Below, piece after piece: positions 11,334-21,886 of a stretch of 64,000 nt of DNA. A program made the position numbers and the translations under genes. The notes under the pieces were generated by a model. The model was given only the letters and a program-made list of their open reading frames with translations. It was not told the origin of the DNA and made no database searches. Positions within the stretch are counted from its first letter, which is position 1; the number at the start of each line of letters is the position of its first letter. The stretch comes from Galeopsis tetrahit (Eukaryota > Streptophyta > Magnoliopsida > Lamiales > Lamiaceae): positions 51,968,141-52,032,140 of the forward strand of contig OY776129.1 of the NCBI GenBank assembly GCA_963675135.1, given 5' to 3'.

Positions 11334-12976
11334 GAGAAAATTGCGTTTTTTGTCCCATTAATCATGGACACGTTGAGCGTTGATCATTGACTTTTGAATT
11401 TGGTCCCACTCGATGTATTTTTATGCAATTTTGGTTTTGCCGTTAACTTGGTCGTTAAATGTCGTTCCAAATATGGTCCCATAGGATTCAACAGTTAACT
11501 TTGTCACATTTTAGCCATTTTGGAGGGAAAAAATCTAACCCTTGTTGCATTTATGGTCCCATACGATATAAACCTGTTGTTTTGAAGGGAAACAAGTACA
11601 CTTTTTCTTCCAAACATTATTTTGGAGGGAGAAAACAATATTCTCTCGATACTTTACTTATATTAGACTCGATATTATTAATGGATACTGATATTTATTG
11701 ATTTTTCAAAAAAAAAAAAAAAGTGGAATATCATTTATCCCAATATCGATATCGGCGACAATAAAAATTGGATATATCGAGAATATAACAGGGAATTACT
11801 TGATATTTTCATCGATATATCCAATATTCGTGGTCATCAATATCGATATTGAAAATAAAGATTTAAAATATTGGTATTTATAGAAATATCGAGACTTCCC
11901 CGTAAAAAAAAAAAAGAAATATCGAGACTTTAAATTTTTTAAAATATCAATGGATATATCGATATCGAATATCGATAATTTTAAATTTTAAAAATCGTGA
12001 AAATTTAATAACATTTAATTCATAAAATTAAATAAAATAATTTGAACAAATCTTATATTTGTGATAAATTTAAATAGAATATAGAGTAATATACAATGTT
12101 ATTTCATATGATATTTATTGACATTTTAAAAAAATCAATATTTATCGATATTTTCAATTTTGAACAATAAGACGCTTGACATTAGGGGCTTGATATTGTT
12201 ATTGCATACCGATATTTATCGATATTTTCATTTTTTTTATAATATCATTGAAATATCTTTATTTTCAATATCGATATCGGTGACCACGAAAATTGGATAT
12301 ATCGACAAAAATATCAAGTAATTTTCCTGATATATCCTTGATATATCCAAATTTTGTTGTCGGCGATATCGATATTGGGATGAAGGATATTCCAAAATTT
12401 TTATTTTTTTTAAAATCAATAAATATCGGTATGCATTAATAATATCGAGTCTAATATCGGTAAAGTATCGAGAGAATGTTGATTTTTTTTCTTGAAAAAT
12501 GTCGATAAATATCATATGAGATAACATTGTATATTATTCTACTATATTTTATGTAAATTCATCACAGTTATAAAATTTATTCAAATTATTTTATTAAATT
12601 TATGTATTAAATATTTATTATTAATTTTTCATGATTTGTTTATCAATATTTTCACAAATTTATGGTCTCAATATACATGCAAATTCAACCTTGGAAAAAA
12701 TAAAAGTAAGATAATATAAAATGGAGTAGTTTTTAATCGTGTGAGACCAAACCTGCAAATATGCTAAGATTTATTTTTCGAATCCTATGGGATCAAATCT
12801 ACAATGAGATTTAACAGTCAAGTTAACTTTTCACGGAAGTTGGGGTCAAATTTGCAATACAAATTCGTGTAGAATCAAAACTGCGTAAAAATTCATCGAG
12901 TTGGATCAAGTCCAAAAATCACTAGTCAAAGCCCAACGTGTCTATGATTAATGGGACAAAAAACACAATTTTCCCT
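11334..12976. mobile_element. Non-autonomous long-TIR element (Mutator-like), about 1.64 kb
   Basis: Both ends carry long inverted repeats: left GAGAAAATTGCGTTTTTTGT..., right inverse GGGAAAATTGTGTTTTTTGT..., continuing through CCCATTAATCATGGACACGT with few mismatches for well over 100 bp. A direct repeat TTTTGATAAT flanks both sides (11324-11333 and 12977-12986), a 10-bp target duplication of Mutator-like size. The interior is a second fold-back of ATCGATATCG-rich sequence. No transposase ORF, so non-autonomous. Confidence 0.75.
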
Positions 12977-12986
12977 TTTTGATAAT

Positions 12987-13559
12987 CTATGAAAGTTTAT
13001 AATTGAATGTAACCATGCATGTGGAATTATACTACATTAAATTTTATAAAAAATGGTAAATTTTAATACAAAAAAAGGGCAAATTTTAAAAAAAAGACTT
13101 GAAGACTTCTTGATAATCTAAAAAATTACTATATTCTTTTACAAGTCAAAATTAATAAATTAAGTGGAACAAGTTGTATAATCTGCAATTGGACCACCAT
13201 ATGAAATATATATATGGTCCATGGGATATATGATAATAATGAAATATAAATTAAAATACAATGATCAACAAAGAATGTGTGTGTACCAAGGCCAAAGTGG
13301 GCATCCCTCATCCATTAATTTATTGGTGGTCTTTTGAAACCATGATGGTGATACAATTGATGTTTATTTATTTGACCACTTCTCTCAACTAATTTTCACA
13401 TAATCAATGCTTACCAAGGGTTCTCTAACATTGTAACAAAAGTATTTTCTCTTTTGCTCCCAAAATTAGTTTTGATGAAAATATATTATTTTTACCTAGG
13501 CAGTTAAATTGTAGTTATTTTTTTTTTCTAACAATAGCAGAAAAAAAAAATAATAAATA
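12987..13559. other. AT-rich spacer
   Basis: No gene or element boundaries recognised; contains a few A and T homopolymer runs. Confidence 0.4.
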
Positions 13560-14100
13560 CTTTGTCCGATTCATAAAGTGTTTGCACCATAAAATGGGTA
13601 CACTTTTTAAAATAAAATAAAATAATGAGTGAAGTGTTAAAGAGTAATTTTTCAAATTTATATGAATAAAGTAAAAGGAGTGGTTGCATTAAGTGTAAAA
13701 GTAATACTCCCTCATTTCAATTTCATTATTCTTACTTTTCTTTTTTGATTGTTCAATTTTATTATGCCATGCCCTTCTTTTTGGAAACAATACTATTCAT
13801 ACTAATTTATCTTCACTTTTCTACCATCACTTATTTACCCCTTTGTCATTCACTTTATTCAAAAACCATCATTTATTTATAAATGGACCCCACAATACCC
13901 TATCATACTTTCAACTTATCTACTTTATAAATAAACTAATCAATATTCATTAAAACTCGCGTCCGGAGAAGTGTGCATTTTAAAATTGGACGAAGGGAGT
14001 AAGGGTGGAGTTTATGGATAGTTTAATTTTTAATGGTGTGTAAATAATTGTGGAACAGATAAATAAAGTAAGTGTGCAAACAATTGTAAAACGAATATAG
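13560..14100. mobile_element. Degenerate Stowaway-like MITE hosting another Stowaway
   Basis: Left end CTTTGTCCGATTCATAAAGT(GTTTGCAC) pairs with the inverse of the right end (CTATATTCGTTTTACAATTG, then TTTGCACAC), with TA on both sides. Removing the inner element leaves about 248 bp, a normal Stowaway length. Confidence 0.6.
13707..13999. mobile_element. Stowaway MITE (293 bp), nested
   Basis: Ends CTCCCTCATTTCAATTT and the inverse of CTCCCTTCGTCCAATTTT, with TA target duplications (13705-13706 and 14000-14001). Nested within the older element 13560-14100. Confidence 0.8.
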
Positions 14101-14360
14101 TATATATATAAATACGATTATAACCGTCTTCTTAGAAAAAAACGATTGGATCCTAATTTACAAAATCGAAAGAAAAAAAAAATCAACTGACAAAGTTCAA
14201 AACCAGCATCCATTTAATCAGACTGTCATGATTTTTTTTTAAAAGTAATTTATTATAAAGGCAGCTGTAAATGCTAGTAGGGTGTCACCACAATTTTCGA
14301 AGGTCATTCTATTTATGAGGACTTACAAAGTTTTTAGGAGCTCTAGCTAGATTGTGTGTT

Positions 14361-14655
14361 TTAGAATTGGTTACATGATTGACATACTACTTCACGGTGC
14401 AAAAAAAAAAGTAAAATTCGTTTACATTTCAAAATAAAGTTCCAAAAAGCTGAATATGAAATCTCTTTTGAATGCAAATCATCCACAATCACTTTAGCAT
14501 CCACCTTAACCTCGACTCGCTTCAAATTACCATATATTTTATCCAAGAGAGAGCTTCGACCAGCCTCATGGCTTCACCCCCATCCACCCGGTAAAGCCCC
14601 GAAACAATAGACGCCATGCACCGTACGAAGTTACCCTTGCCGTCGTGGAGATATT
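14361..14655 (-). pseudogene. RNase H-like (RVT_3) domain remnant
   Basis: On the minus strand one frame reads DGKGNFVRCMASIVSGLYR and GGEAMRLVEALSWIK; after a 1-nt frameshift a second frame reads VEVKVDAKVIVDDLHS and WNFILKCKRILLF. This is the order seen in RVT_3-type RNase H domains of plant LINEs (E in EAxxLVEAL, D in VDAKVIVD). The N-terminal first Asp strand is missing or unclear and the C-terminus decays. It directly abuts the truncated copia integrase upstream. Confidence 0.6.
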
Positions 14656-15139
14656 AACACCACTCCCATCTCCATCGTATAAAAAAGACACAAAGAAGAA
14701 GGTGGAGAGGAAAAGAGTAATTCATAAGGAGACGTTTTGTTCGGCCGTTTTGAGCCGGAGTATATGGGCAAGACATAGTGTGAACAATACCCGAAGAGTG
14801 GAATAAATCACGAAGTTTATGATTAGTGAATTCAGTTTCACCATCGGATTGAAAACATATTATTTTACAAGTAAGTTGATTTTCAACCATGGCTTTGAAG
14901 ATAACAAATATAGAGAAAAAAATAATTTTTTTACGAAGAGGATAGAACCAAGTGAAACGAGAGTAATCGTCTATAAACACAACATAATATGAGAAACCAT
15001 CATTTGATTTAACAGGAGATGGTAAGTCACGGTGAATTAGATCAAGAACATGAGATGCTCGTTTTTCATTTAAAGAGAAAGGTATCCTAGAACTTTTAGC
15101 CTTTTGATAGAGCGAGCATAAAATAGGGCGAGGAAGCAA
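14654..15139 (-). pseudogene. copia integrase, N-terminal part
   Basis: Readable motifs: YYVVFIDDYSRFTWFY (first catalytic Asp), FQSDGETEF (second Asp) and PYTPAQNGRTKR, where the catalytic Glu of the usual NGxAERK is replaced by Lys. The zinc-binding region also has a Cys to Tyr change (ILCSLYQKAKS). After this motif the reading leaves integrase and enters the RNase H remnant. Confidence 0.75.
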
Positions 15140-15302
15140 AGAAGTAACAGAAATATATCATTTATTTTTAAGCAAGTTTACAATATCAATAGGAACATGA
15201 TCTAGTCTATTATGTCACAATTCGAAAGAGCCACAAGACGTGCGAGCATGTAAGGAAGTAGCAAAAACAGACTGACATTTATCCAAAACATATAAGTCAT
15301 GA

Positions 15303-15785
15303 TCAAGTCTGCCCTAAGCTAGAACCGCACCTAGGGAAATCATTGGTTAGCTTACTAACAGATAGAAGATTTTTAGTAATAGATGGGACGACTAGAACAT
15401 CAGAAAAGAATAAATGGGAATTGTAGCGGTGAGTACTAGTATTAGTAATGAGAAGGATGTTACCAATAGCGACGCCCACTTTGTCGGATCCTGTGTACGG
15501 CGACGAGGAATCAAGGGAGGCCGAGGAGGAGACCATGTGTGAGGATGCGCCAGTGTCGACAAACCAGTCAGGCTGACACGAGGGACGAGAAAATAGAGAG
15601 GTCCGAGAAGGAATCAACATCATTTGCTTGATGAGCAGACTGAGATTGAGAATCATAACATTAGGGACAAGAATTTGCAAAGTGGCCATCAAAGCGACAA
15701 ATTTGAAACCGTGGTGAAAAACGATTCCGACCGCGACCTCGACCAAATTGACCGTGGCCACGAGAGGAAGGCTGAGGTTGGCCAT
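15303..15785 (-). pseudogene. copia aspartic protease region
   Basis: The segment contains PDWFVDTGASSHM, the catalytic DTG motif of the copia protease, and the downstream LLSVSKLTNDF pattern that leads into the pre-integrase domain. It is in a different frame from gag and is closed by a stop. Just downstream (15139-15303) the pre-integrase motif LWHNRLDH is still readable but its Trp codon is TGA. Confidence 0.75.
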
Positions 15786-15807
15786 TGGTCAGGCGAGAAT
15801 AATTTCC

Positions 15808-16524
15808 TCATCCAGAACTAGGAGGAGCCGAGGAGCGAGCAAAAAAAGCAGGAGCTTGAGACGAGGACGAAGTAGAGTCCAACGATCTTGTAAACAAATC
15901 ATGTGATTCGGCTTTGGCGAGCAGATCAGAAAAGGAGGGAAGAGTGGAGAGATTGATCTGGGAAGTGGAGAAACCATGAAACTCAGACCTTAAACCGCGG
16001 AGAAACCAGTGAGACTTATTTGTATTATCAATGATGCAACCCATAAAGGCAAGTTGATCGCATAGATTCTTGAAGATTGCACCATACTCAGAGACGGATC
16101 TTGAACCTTTTCTGATCGTTTGTAATTCATCCTTGATGGGTAATTCAAGAGCCTTTGAGGGCTGATTGAAGGCAGTGGCGAGGGCTTGCCAAATTTCCAA
16201 GGACGACGAGCCTCCAACCGTGACGGTAATGGCTCCTTCGATAAGAGTGGAACTCAAGAAAACACTTAAAATTTTATCTCTTGAATACCAAGAAGCGTAA
16301 AGAGGGTTGGGTGTAGAGACACCGGCGGTGGTGATGGTGGAGGGCGGCGCCGGTTCCGAACCATCAACATATGGGAGAAATTTCTGAGTAACAAGAAGAG
16401 GGAAGACTTGACCATACCATATAAGATAGTTGGTTGACTTTAGTTTGATTGAAACGAGATGCGTCATAGCATGAAGAGTTAACGTAGCGTCAAACACCGA
16501 TGTGGTGGACGGAGAATCAGTCAT
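15808..16524 (-). pseudogene. copia gag polyprotein part
   Basis: The ATG at 16524 opens 238 codons with a typical copia gag pattern: KLKSTNYLIWYGQVFPLL near the start, then SSSLEIWQALATAF, ELQTIRKGSRSVSEYGAIFK and LRGLRSEFHGF, as in the Retrotran_gag / UBN2 families. It ends in a Ser/Pro-rich stretch before a frame change into the Gly/Arg-rich zinc-knuckle region, where only part of a CCHC motif (ICRFDGHFANSC) is left. Gag would form the particle that packages element RNA. Confidence 0.75.
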
Positions 16525-16582
16525 AGAGATCGACGAGGAAGAAACGAAAAAGATGAGGGAAAGAAGAAATAATCCAGAAGTT

Positions 16583-16594
16583 ATGCTGATACCA
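16583..16594 (-). other. Primer-binding site
   Basis: TGGTATCAGCAT on the minus strand directly follows the LTR end. It matches the first nine bases of the usual initiator-tRNA-Met complement TGGTATCAGAGC and then diverges. Confidence 0.65.
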
Positions 16595-16702
16595 TGTAAA
16601 GTAAGAATATTCTCTCAATTAAGAGAGTAAAGAGTATATCGAGGAGTATATATAAAGAGTAAAAAGAGTAGTTGAAAATATAAGAATCTAACTAACTTTA
16701 CA
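16595..16702 (-). mobile_element. 5' LTR of truncated copia element (108 bp)
   Basis: On the minus strand it runs from TGTAAAGTTAG to CTTACTTTACA, so the termini TGTAAAG/CTTTACA are inverted, and it is followed at once by the primer-binding site. Unusually short for a coding copia element. No second copy is seen. Confidence 0.7.
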
Positions 16703-17345
16703 AACACTAAGCTAGTAGTACGTAGCCAATGCCGAACTCATGAGCAATAACCATGCCTCCTCCTATCTTTAACATTCGTTAAATTTCTATTACACTTGCG
16801 ATTTGAAAATGGAAACATTATATTTATTGATGTGACTAATGACTAATCCTCAAGTATTTTCGTAACTATTTAATTAACTTTTATGTTTATATAACCCTAA
16901 AAAAAACCTTTTATATTTATCTTTTTGCCATGTGAACTGAGTTACTTTTAATAAATAAAAAAATCAATCGAAACTAACACTTATATGTATCAGTGATACG
17001 TACGGTATAATTATAATTATTTTTAATAAAATATTTCATATTTTTTAATGAAATAATTAATAGTAAAAAAATTAGTGATATAATTAATACAGTACATTTT
17101 AAATATATCATTGCACCAAAAAGTTTTGTTCTTGAATCGGATGGATCCTATATATTTCAAAATTGTTTCCCACGTTTTAGTTTTTTAATTGCTGTTGCTT
17201 AAATATTAATGTGAGCTAAAATTTAAATCAAGTATAAAAGAAATTAATTATTGACTTGGCATACCATGCACTTAGGCATCGGTGGGAGAAAAAAAAAAAG
17301 TGTCCGATGCCACAATGGGGCCAGGGGGACCACTTGGCACCCACC
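16703..17345. other. AT-rich spacer
   Basis: No gene recognised. Around 17266-17345 there is a GC-richer stretch (GGCATCGGTGGG, CCGATGCC) forming a small inverted repeat. Confidence 0.35.
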
Positions 17346-17580
17346 CATTTTTTTAGCACAAGATTATTTACATACTCTTAATATGAAAATACTCAATAAA
17401 ATTAATACCCTCTCAACATTATTTTATTTTCAAAATTGACACACATTTTTTGCATACATTTTACCTAGGTCACCAAATTCACTTTATAACTCATCAAATC
17501 ACCCAAAATATTCATACTTTATTCACCAACCACTAAATCCACTTTTATTAAAAATTGTGTCGGTGCAAATAATAGAATAT
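17346..17580. mobile_element. Partial Stowaway-type MITE
   Basis: The sequence CTCTTAATATGAAAATACT, AATACCCTCTCAACATTATT and CACCAAATTCAC parallels the interior of the Stowaway at 40339-41949. Clean terminal inverted repeats are not visible, so this is a truncated or decayed copy. Confidence 0.5.
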
Positions 17581-19189
17581 TGGAACACATTAATATATTA
17601 ATTAAAAGACATTTACAAACGAAGAAATAAAATGTTTTTTAAATTTAATAGTTTAGAAATTTTAAATTGTTTCGCTTCATTTTGAATTGAACTATCAAAA
17701 CTTCAAAACAAAATTAAAGTAAGCTTGTTCAATTTAATTTAATGAAATGTATTGACAATTTTATCATGTAAAATTTCGATAAGTATAATAAATACATATT
17801 ATTTTATATTTAAAGTAATATTAATCGGGCTCCCCTACCGAGATTTTCTGGCTCCGTCACTGGTCCGAACACTATATCATTCCCAATACAATTATATAAG
17901 ATTTGTACTTAACTAATATCAAATTTTACTTAATTAATTAATATAATTTTTTTTTAAAAATATTAACCCATATAATTAATATTACATGAAAATAATAACA
18001 TGCATGAAATGACACATATAATAATTATTATTACTATAATCAAAATAAATATACATTAATATTACTATTATAAGATACGTACGTAACTATAATATCACAT
18101 TTCTTCTGTGTTTTTTTTTTTAATTTAATGTTATTTTTGGGATGTCTTTTGTTATAATTTTTTTTTTGGAGTAGGAAGTTATAAATCATTTCCAAAATGG
18201 GGTATGTTAGAATTAATGGTATTCCTGTTGAAATTTTTAATAAAGGTACATGTTACACAAATTTAAATGGGAGTATTCTTCGAGACATAATATATTATAG
18301 TAGTTTGTATTATTTGTTAGAATATTTTAAAAAGATTTGATGTATCGTAGATTAACAAATTCACTTGTATATATAGACTATTGTTGATAACAATTGGATA
18401 GTATGATTCGTCTAATTGTTATTACTAAAAATGGAACTATCTCTATAGTTTCCATAAAGTTAAGGAGGGTGATCTATTACTAAGAACTATCTCTATATAG
18501 TTTCATAAAGGAGGGATGACACTAGTCATACGGAATTATAACCGAACAAAGGAACTTTGGCCACGGGTGGAGCAACTTGTAAAAGTGGGATTGGAAAAGG
18601 AGCGAGAAATGAAAATTTAGAGGTGTGAGAAATGAAAATAAATTTGCATGCGCAAAACATCTGATATGAAAAAACATCTCGATATGAAAATAAATAGATA
18701 TTTAGTTAATTGATAATAAAAAATGAACAACTAAAATTGTCTCCTAAATTTTTAATATCTTCCGCACTTGTAATTTTTAAATCATACTCTCTCAATTTCA
18801 TAAAGTTATTGTCTTTTTATTATTATTATTAAATTAAGAAACATATTTTTTTTAATTTATCTTTAATTATTATAAAACATAGAAAAGTTAGGAAAAATAA
18901 AAAAAATTGTCAAAATTAAAAAAAAAAAAAAAAATAATTTACCTCAATTATTATTAAAAAAAATGTATGAAATGATTTATTTTTTAAATGCAATATTTAC
19001 GTCTATAATGGTAATTTAGGAAGAAATGTAAAAATGATAGCTAAAACTACAAAAAAAAAAAAAAAAGCAACAAAAGAGACCGCATTATGTGGTTAAAATT
19101 TGAAGTATTTAAAATATAAGTAGAAAGGAATATAACAAAGGAATTACTACTGCCAGAAAATAAAAAAATTACTCTGTACAGAATGTGGT
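17581..19189. other. AT-rich spacer
   Basis: No gene seen. Two near-repeats of AACTATCTCTATA...GTTTC...TAAAG...GGAGG occur at 18427-18515. Several A and T runs. Confidence 0.4.
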
Positions 19190-19322
19190 TAAAACTGACT
19201 TGCTAGAGCTGCGAGGTCTATTTAGAGTCCTCACGTCTGGTTCGATCCTCTGATCTATATGGATGGCGTACCGAATATCATTTTCAACTATTAAATAAAT
19301 GAGTTTTTTTGCTTAAAAAAAA
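19190..19322 (+). mobile_element. Possible tRNA-derived SINE
   Basis: A perfect-looking RNA polymerase III B box (GGTTCGATCC, about 19239) lies about 35 bp after a loose A-box-like stretch (TAGAGCTGCGAGG). The unit ends in a T run followed by an A run (TTTTTTTGCTTAAAAAAAAA). This is the layout of a plant tRNA-derived SINE; no cloverleaf can be drawn, so it is not a tRNA gene. No target duplication was found. Confidence 0.35.
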
Positions 19323-19427
19323 AGAGAGAGAGAGAGATGGAATAGGTGTGAGGAAGATGTAAAAAAGGGGGAGGGAAATAGAAATTCAGAGAAAGTTTAA
19401 TAGAGACGAGAGGTGTTTGCGTGTGAT

Positions 19428-19731
19428 TAGAGTTGTTATTCGAGTCGAGTCGAGCCAAGTATTTGAGGTTCGAGCTCGATTTGATAACATTACCGAGTTA
19501 AAAATTGAGCTCAGCTCGACTCGTTAACGAGCTTAACGAGCCTATCGAGTCGAGTCGAGCCTAATGAAAAATTTTACAAAAAAATAGTTATCGAGCCTAA
19601 CAAGTCGAGCTCGAGCCGACTCGTTAGTAAATCGAGTATTTAACGAGCTCGAGACAAGTCGAGCCTTATCGAGTCTTAACGAGTCGAGCCGAGTCGAGTC
19701 TCGTTAAGGCCCGGTTCGAATAACAGCACTA
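19428..19731. mobile_element. hAT-like MITE with GTCGAGC-rich interior (304 bp)
   Basis: Terminal inverted repeats TAGAGTTGTTATTCGA and (inverse) TAGTGCTGTTATTCGA; flanking CGTGTGAT/CGTGTGTA look like an 8-bp target duplication with two mismatches. The inside is an irregular array of GAGTCGAGC/GCTCGACTC. Confidence 0.6.
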
Positions 19732-20369
19732 CGTGTGTAGTGCGTCTTTTATTTTTAAACGAAGTCCTCTCAACTGCCTTTTGAGGTTGTTTAATTTTAG
19801 GATTGGGAAACCAACATTTTCATTATTGTGAATTGTTAAGAGAATACGTATTCGATCTCATATCCGCAAGATTTCTCTCTTCTCTGAAAGGGATTTCTTG
19901 ATCTCCGAAAGTTTTTGTAAAACTTTTTTTCCACCGCTTCGAATTCTGCCCACTTTTTCTTGATTTTCGTTTGGTTTTTCTTGGATTGTGAGAACCCTTT
20001 TCGTCTACTGCTGGGTTTCGTTTGTATTGGCCATTACAAATTCCTTAATCATTAGATTTAGGAGGAGATTTTGTTGTGCTCAGATTGTGCAGTCTACTCG
20101 CGCATACACTGGGGGAGAAGCCTGATTCCATCATTTCTTGGAGACAATTTTTGAACGCAACCAATATGATTGGCCGAACAAATTTCGGGGGGTTTTCCAT
20201 TTTTCTCAATGATGGTTTAGCAGGTGTTGATGGTTTTTTGTGCGTGGTTTATTTTTTACCACCGGAGGTTGGGTTTTCCTCTTTTATATATTGGGTCGAA
20301 GACTTTCTTTCTCATTCACTCTTGTTCTATTCTCTCCTCTTCTGCTTCGATCGCTCTTCTTTGTCTACT

Positions 20370-21886
20370 ATGGCAGAATCTATTAATCAAATGATGGAGA
20401 ACTTCCGCATTTCGCAACGCGAGGCCACGCATTTGGTGGCGCAACGGAATGAACTGGTCATTCCGCAGAATGCGGTGGCTTTGCGATTTGTGGCGCGAAG
20501 GCCCATTAGTATTGCTGAACTGACTGAGATTTTGGGCAGAGCTTGGAGGATGCGGACCCCTTTGAGGATTGTTAGTGCTGGGGAAGGGCTATTCCTTATC
20601 ACCTTTATGGATGCGGCTAAAATGAAGGAGGTCTTGACCCAGCAGCCTTGGAATGTGCGTAGATCTTTGGTGGTGTTGGAGAGGATGCATGGTGGAGAAA
20701 GGTTGGCACAACTCAAACTTAACTCTGTACCTATTTGGATCCAGGTTCATGGGCTCCAGCTGTTTGCTATGAGCAAGATTTTAGGCCTTAAAATTGGTAG
20801 TATTGTTGGAGAAGTGATTGAGGTTGATGTTAAGGAAGGCGATGTTGCTTGGGGGGAATGCATGCGCATTCGAGTGCTTTTGGATGTCACTAAACCTCTT
20901 TGTAGGTTTTTTTACATCACAGTGGAGGAGGAACCGGTCACTGCAGTCTTCCGATATGAGCGATTGTCGGGTTTTTGTATGATTTGTGGGATGTTGGATC
21001 ATTCGGAGAAGGAGTGTCCACTTGCATGTGGCAAATCTGATGATTGGTGTAAGGATCACCGGTTTTTTCCTTTATGGCTTCAAGCAGACAAGAAGAAGAG
21101 TCCCACTATGGAAGAGCTTGACCAATTTTTCCAACTCCTTCAAATCGGGGGTGGGGAGCCTGCTAATGTGCATACTCAAATGGAGGAGGAGGCAAGAAGG
21201 GTGATGGAGGGTAAGGCGGTGATGGTGGAGAATGAGGAAGTGGAGACTCGGCTGGAAATAGGTCCTCAGAGAAGACAGATAGTGAGGAGCTTTGATGACC
21301 TTATGCCTGAAAAGGGTGGAATGGAGGAGGGCCATTGCAGCCGTTTGCCTGAAAATAAGGGGCGATTTGATCCAAGAACAGGTAAGTATCTGGAACCTAT
21401 TTCTTTTTCTGTTCCAATGGGTTTTCAACATTGTTTCATGAAGGAGCCTTTGCATGGTGTGGACAATGGGAGTGATTATCATGTGGTCCATTTTGTGGGA
21501 CGAGATCTCAGTACTTCTTATTATGCTTCTTATGTTGAGATCCTTTATGATGGGGAAAAACCTTTTGTTCCGGTATATGAAACGGTGGCTCTTCCAGAGC
21601 ATGCAGTACCTGAAGCTGATAGGGTGGTCAAAGAAAAGGAGGTTCGGGTCAGGCAGATTCTGCTAATAGCTATGTTATTCCGTACAAGAAGAGGCCTTGG
21701 GCAGATGCAACGGGGGTGGTCATGGAGTTTTGGGGTGACGGTAAGGGCTGGTCGGAGGGCGAGGCAGTGAAGGAGGTGGAAGGGAATTGTAAGAGGGCTC
21801 GGAGTATGTTTGAGACGTATAGGGCTCCGTTGGTGATTCGTGATTTGGCGGAGGCTGAGGTTGATCATCCCCGCCAGGGGGAATGA
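20370..21886 (+). pseudogene. LINE ORF1 (DUF4283 / CCHC nucleic-acid-binding protein), one frameshift
   Basis: I chose the ATG at 20370 (MAESINQMMENF) because the open frame before it has no Met and reads like 5' UTR. The protein holds a DUF4283-type domain (about 36-170; VALRFVARRP, GLFLITFMDA, VPIWIQVHGL) and a zinc knuckle CMICGMLDHSEKEC near residue 210. The frame runs to 21770, but around 21640-21650 the family-like sequence switches by one base to a frame ending at a TGA (21884-21886) that overlaps the ORF2 ATG as ATGA. That second part has YKKRPWADATG and MFETYRAPLVIRDLAEAE, typical of the C-terminus. ORF1 proteins bind element RNA. One indel probably inactivates it. Confidence 0.75.

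Larger units (their letters stand above)
14660..16702 (-). mobile_element. Truncated Ty1-copia element (5' LTR, gag, protease, partial integrase)
   Basis: Reading on the minus strand: a 108-bp LTR, a primer-binding site, gag, protease and the N-terminal part of integrase. Reverse transcriptase, RNase H and the 3' LTR are missing; the sequence switches near 14690 to an unrelated RNase H remnant. Several frameshifts and stops make it non-functional. Confidence 0.8.

Noticed and set aside
19196..19260. tRNA gene
   Set aside because: A B box is present but no cloverleaf arms can be formed; better explained as a SINE relic.
20076..20369. Upstream extension of LINE ORF1 by 98 codons
   Set aside because: The extension starts at GTG, not ATG, reads like 5' UTR, and lacks family motifs; the ATG at 20370 is a better start.
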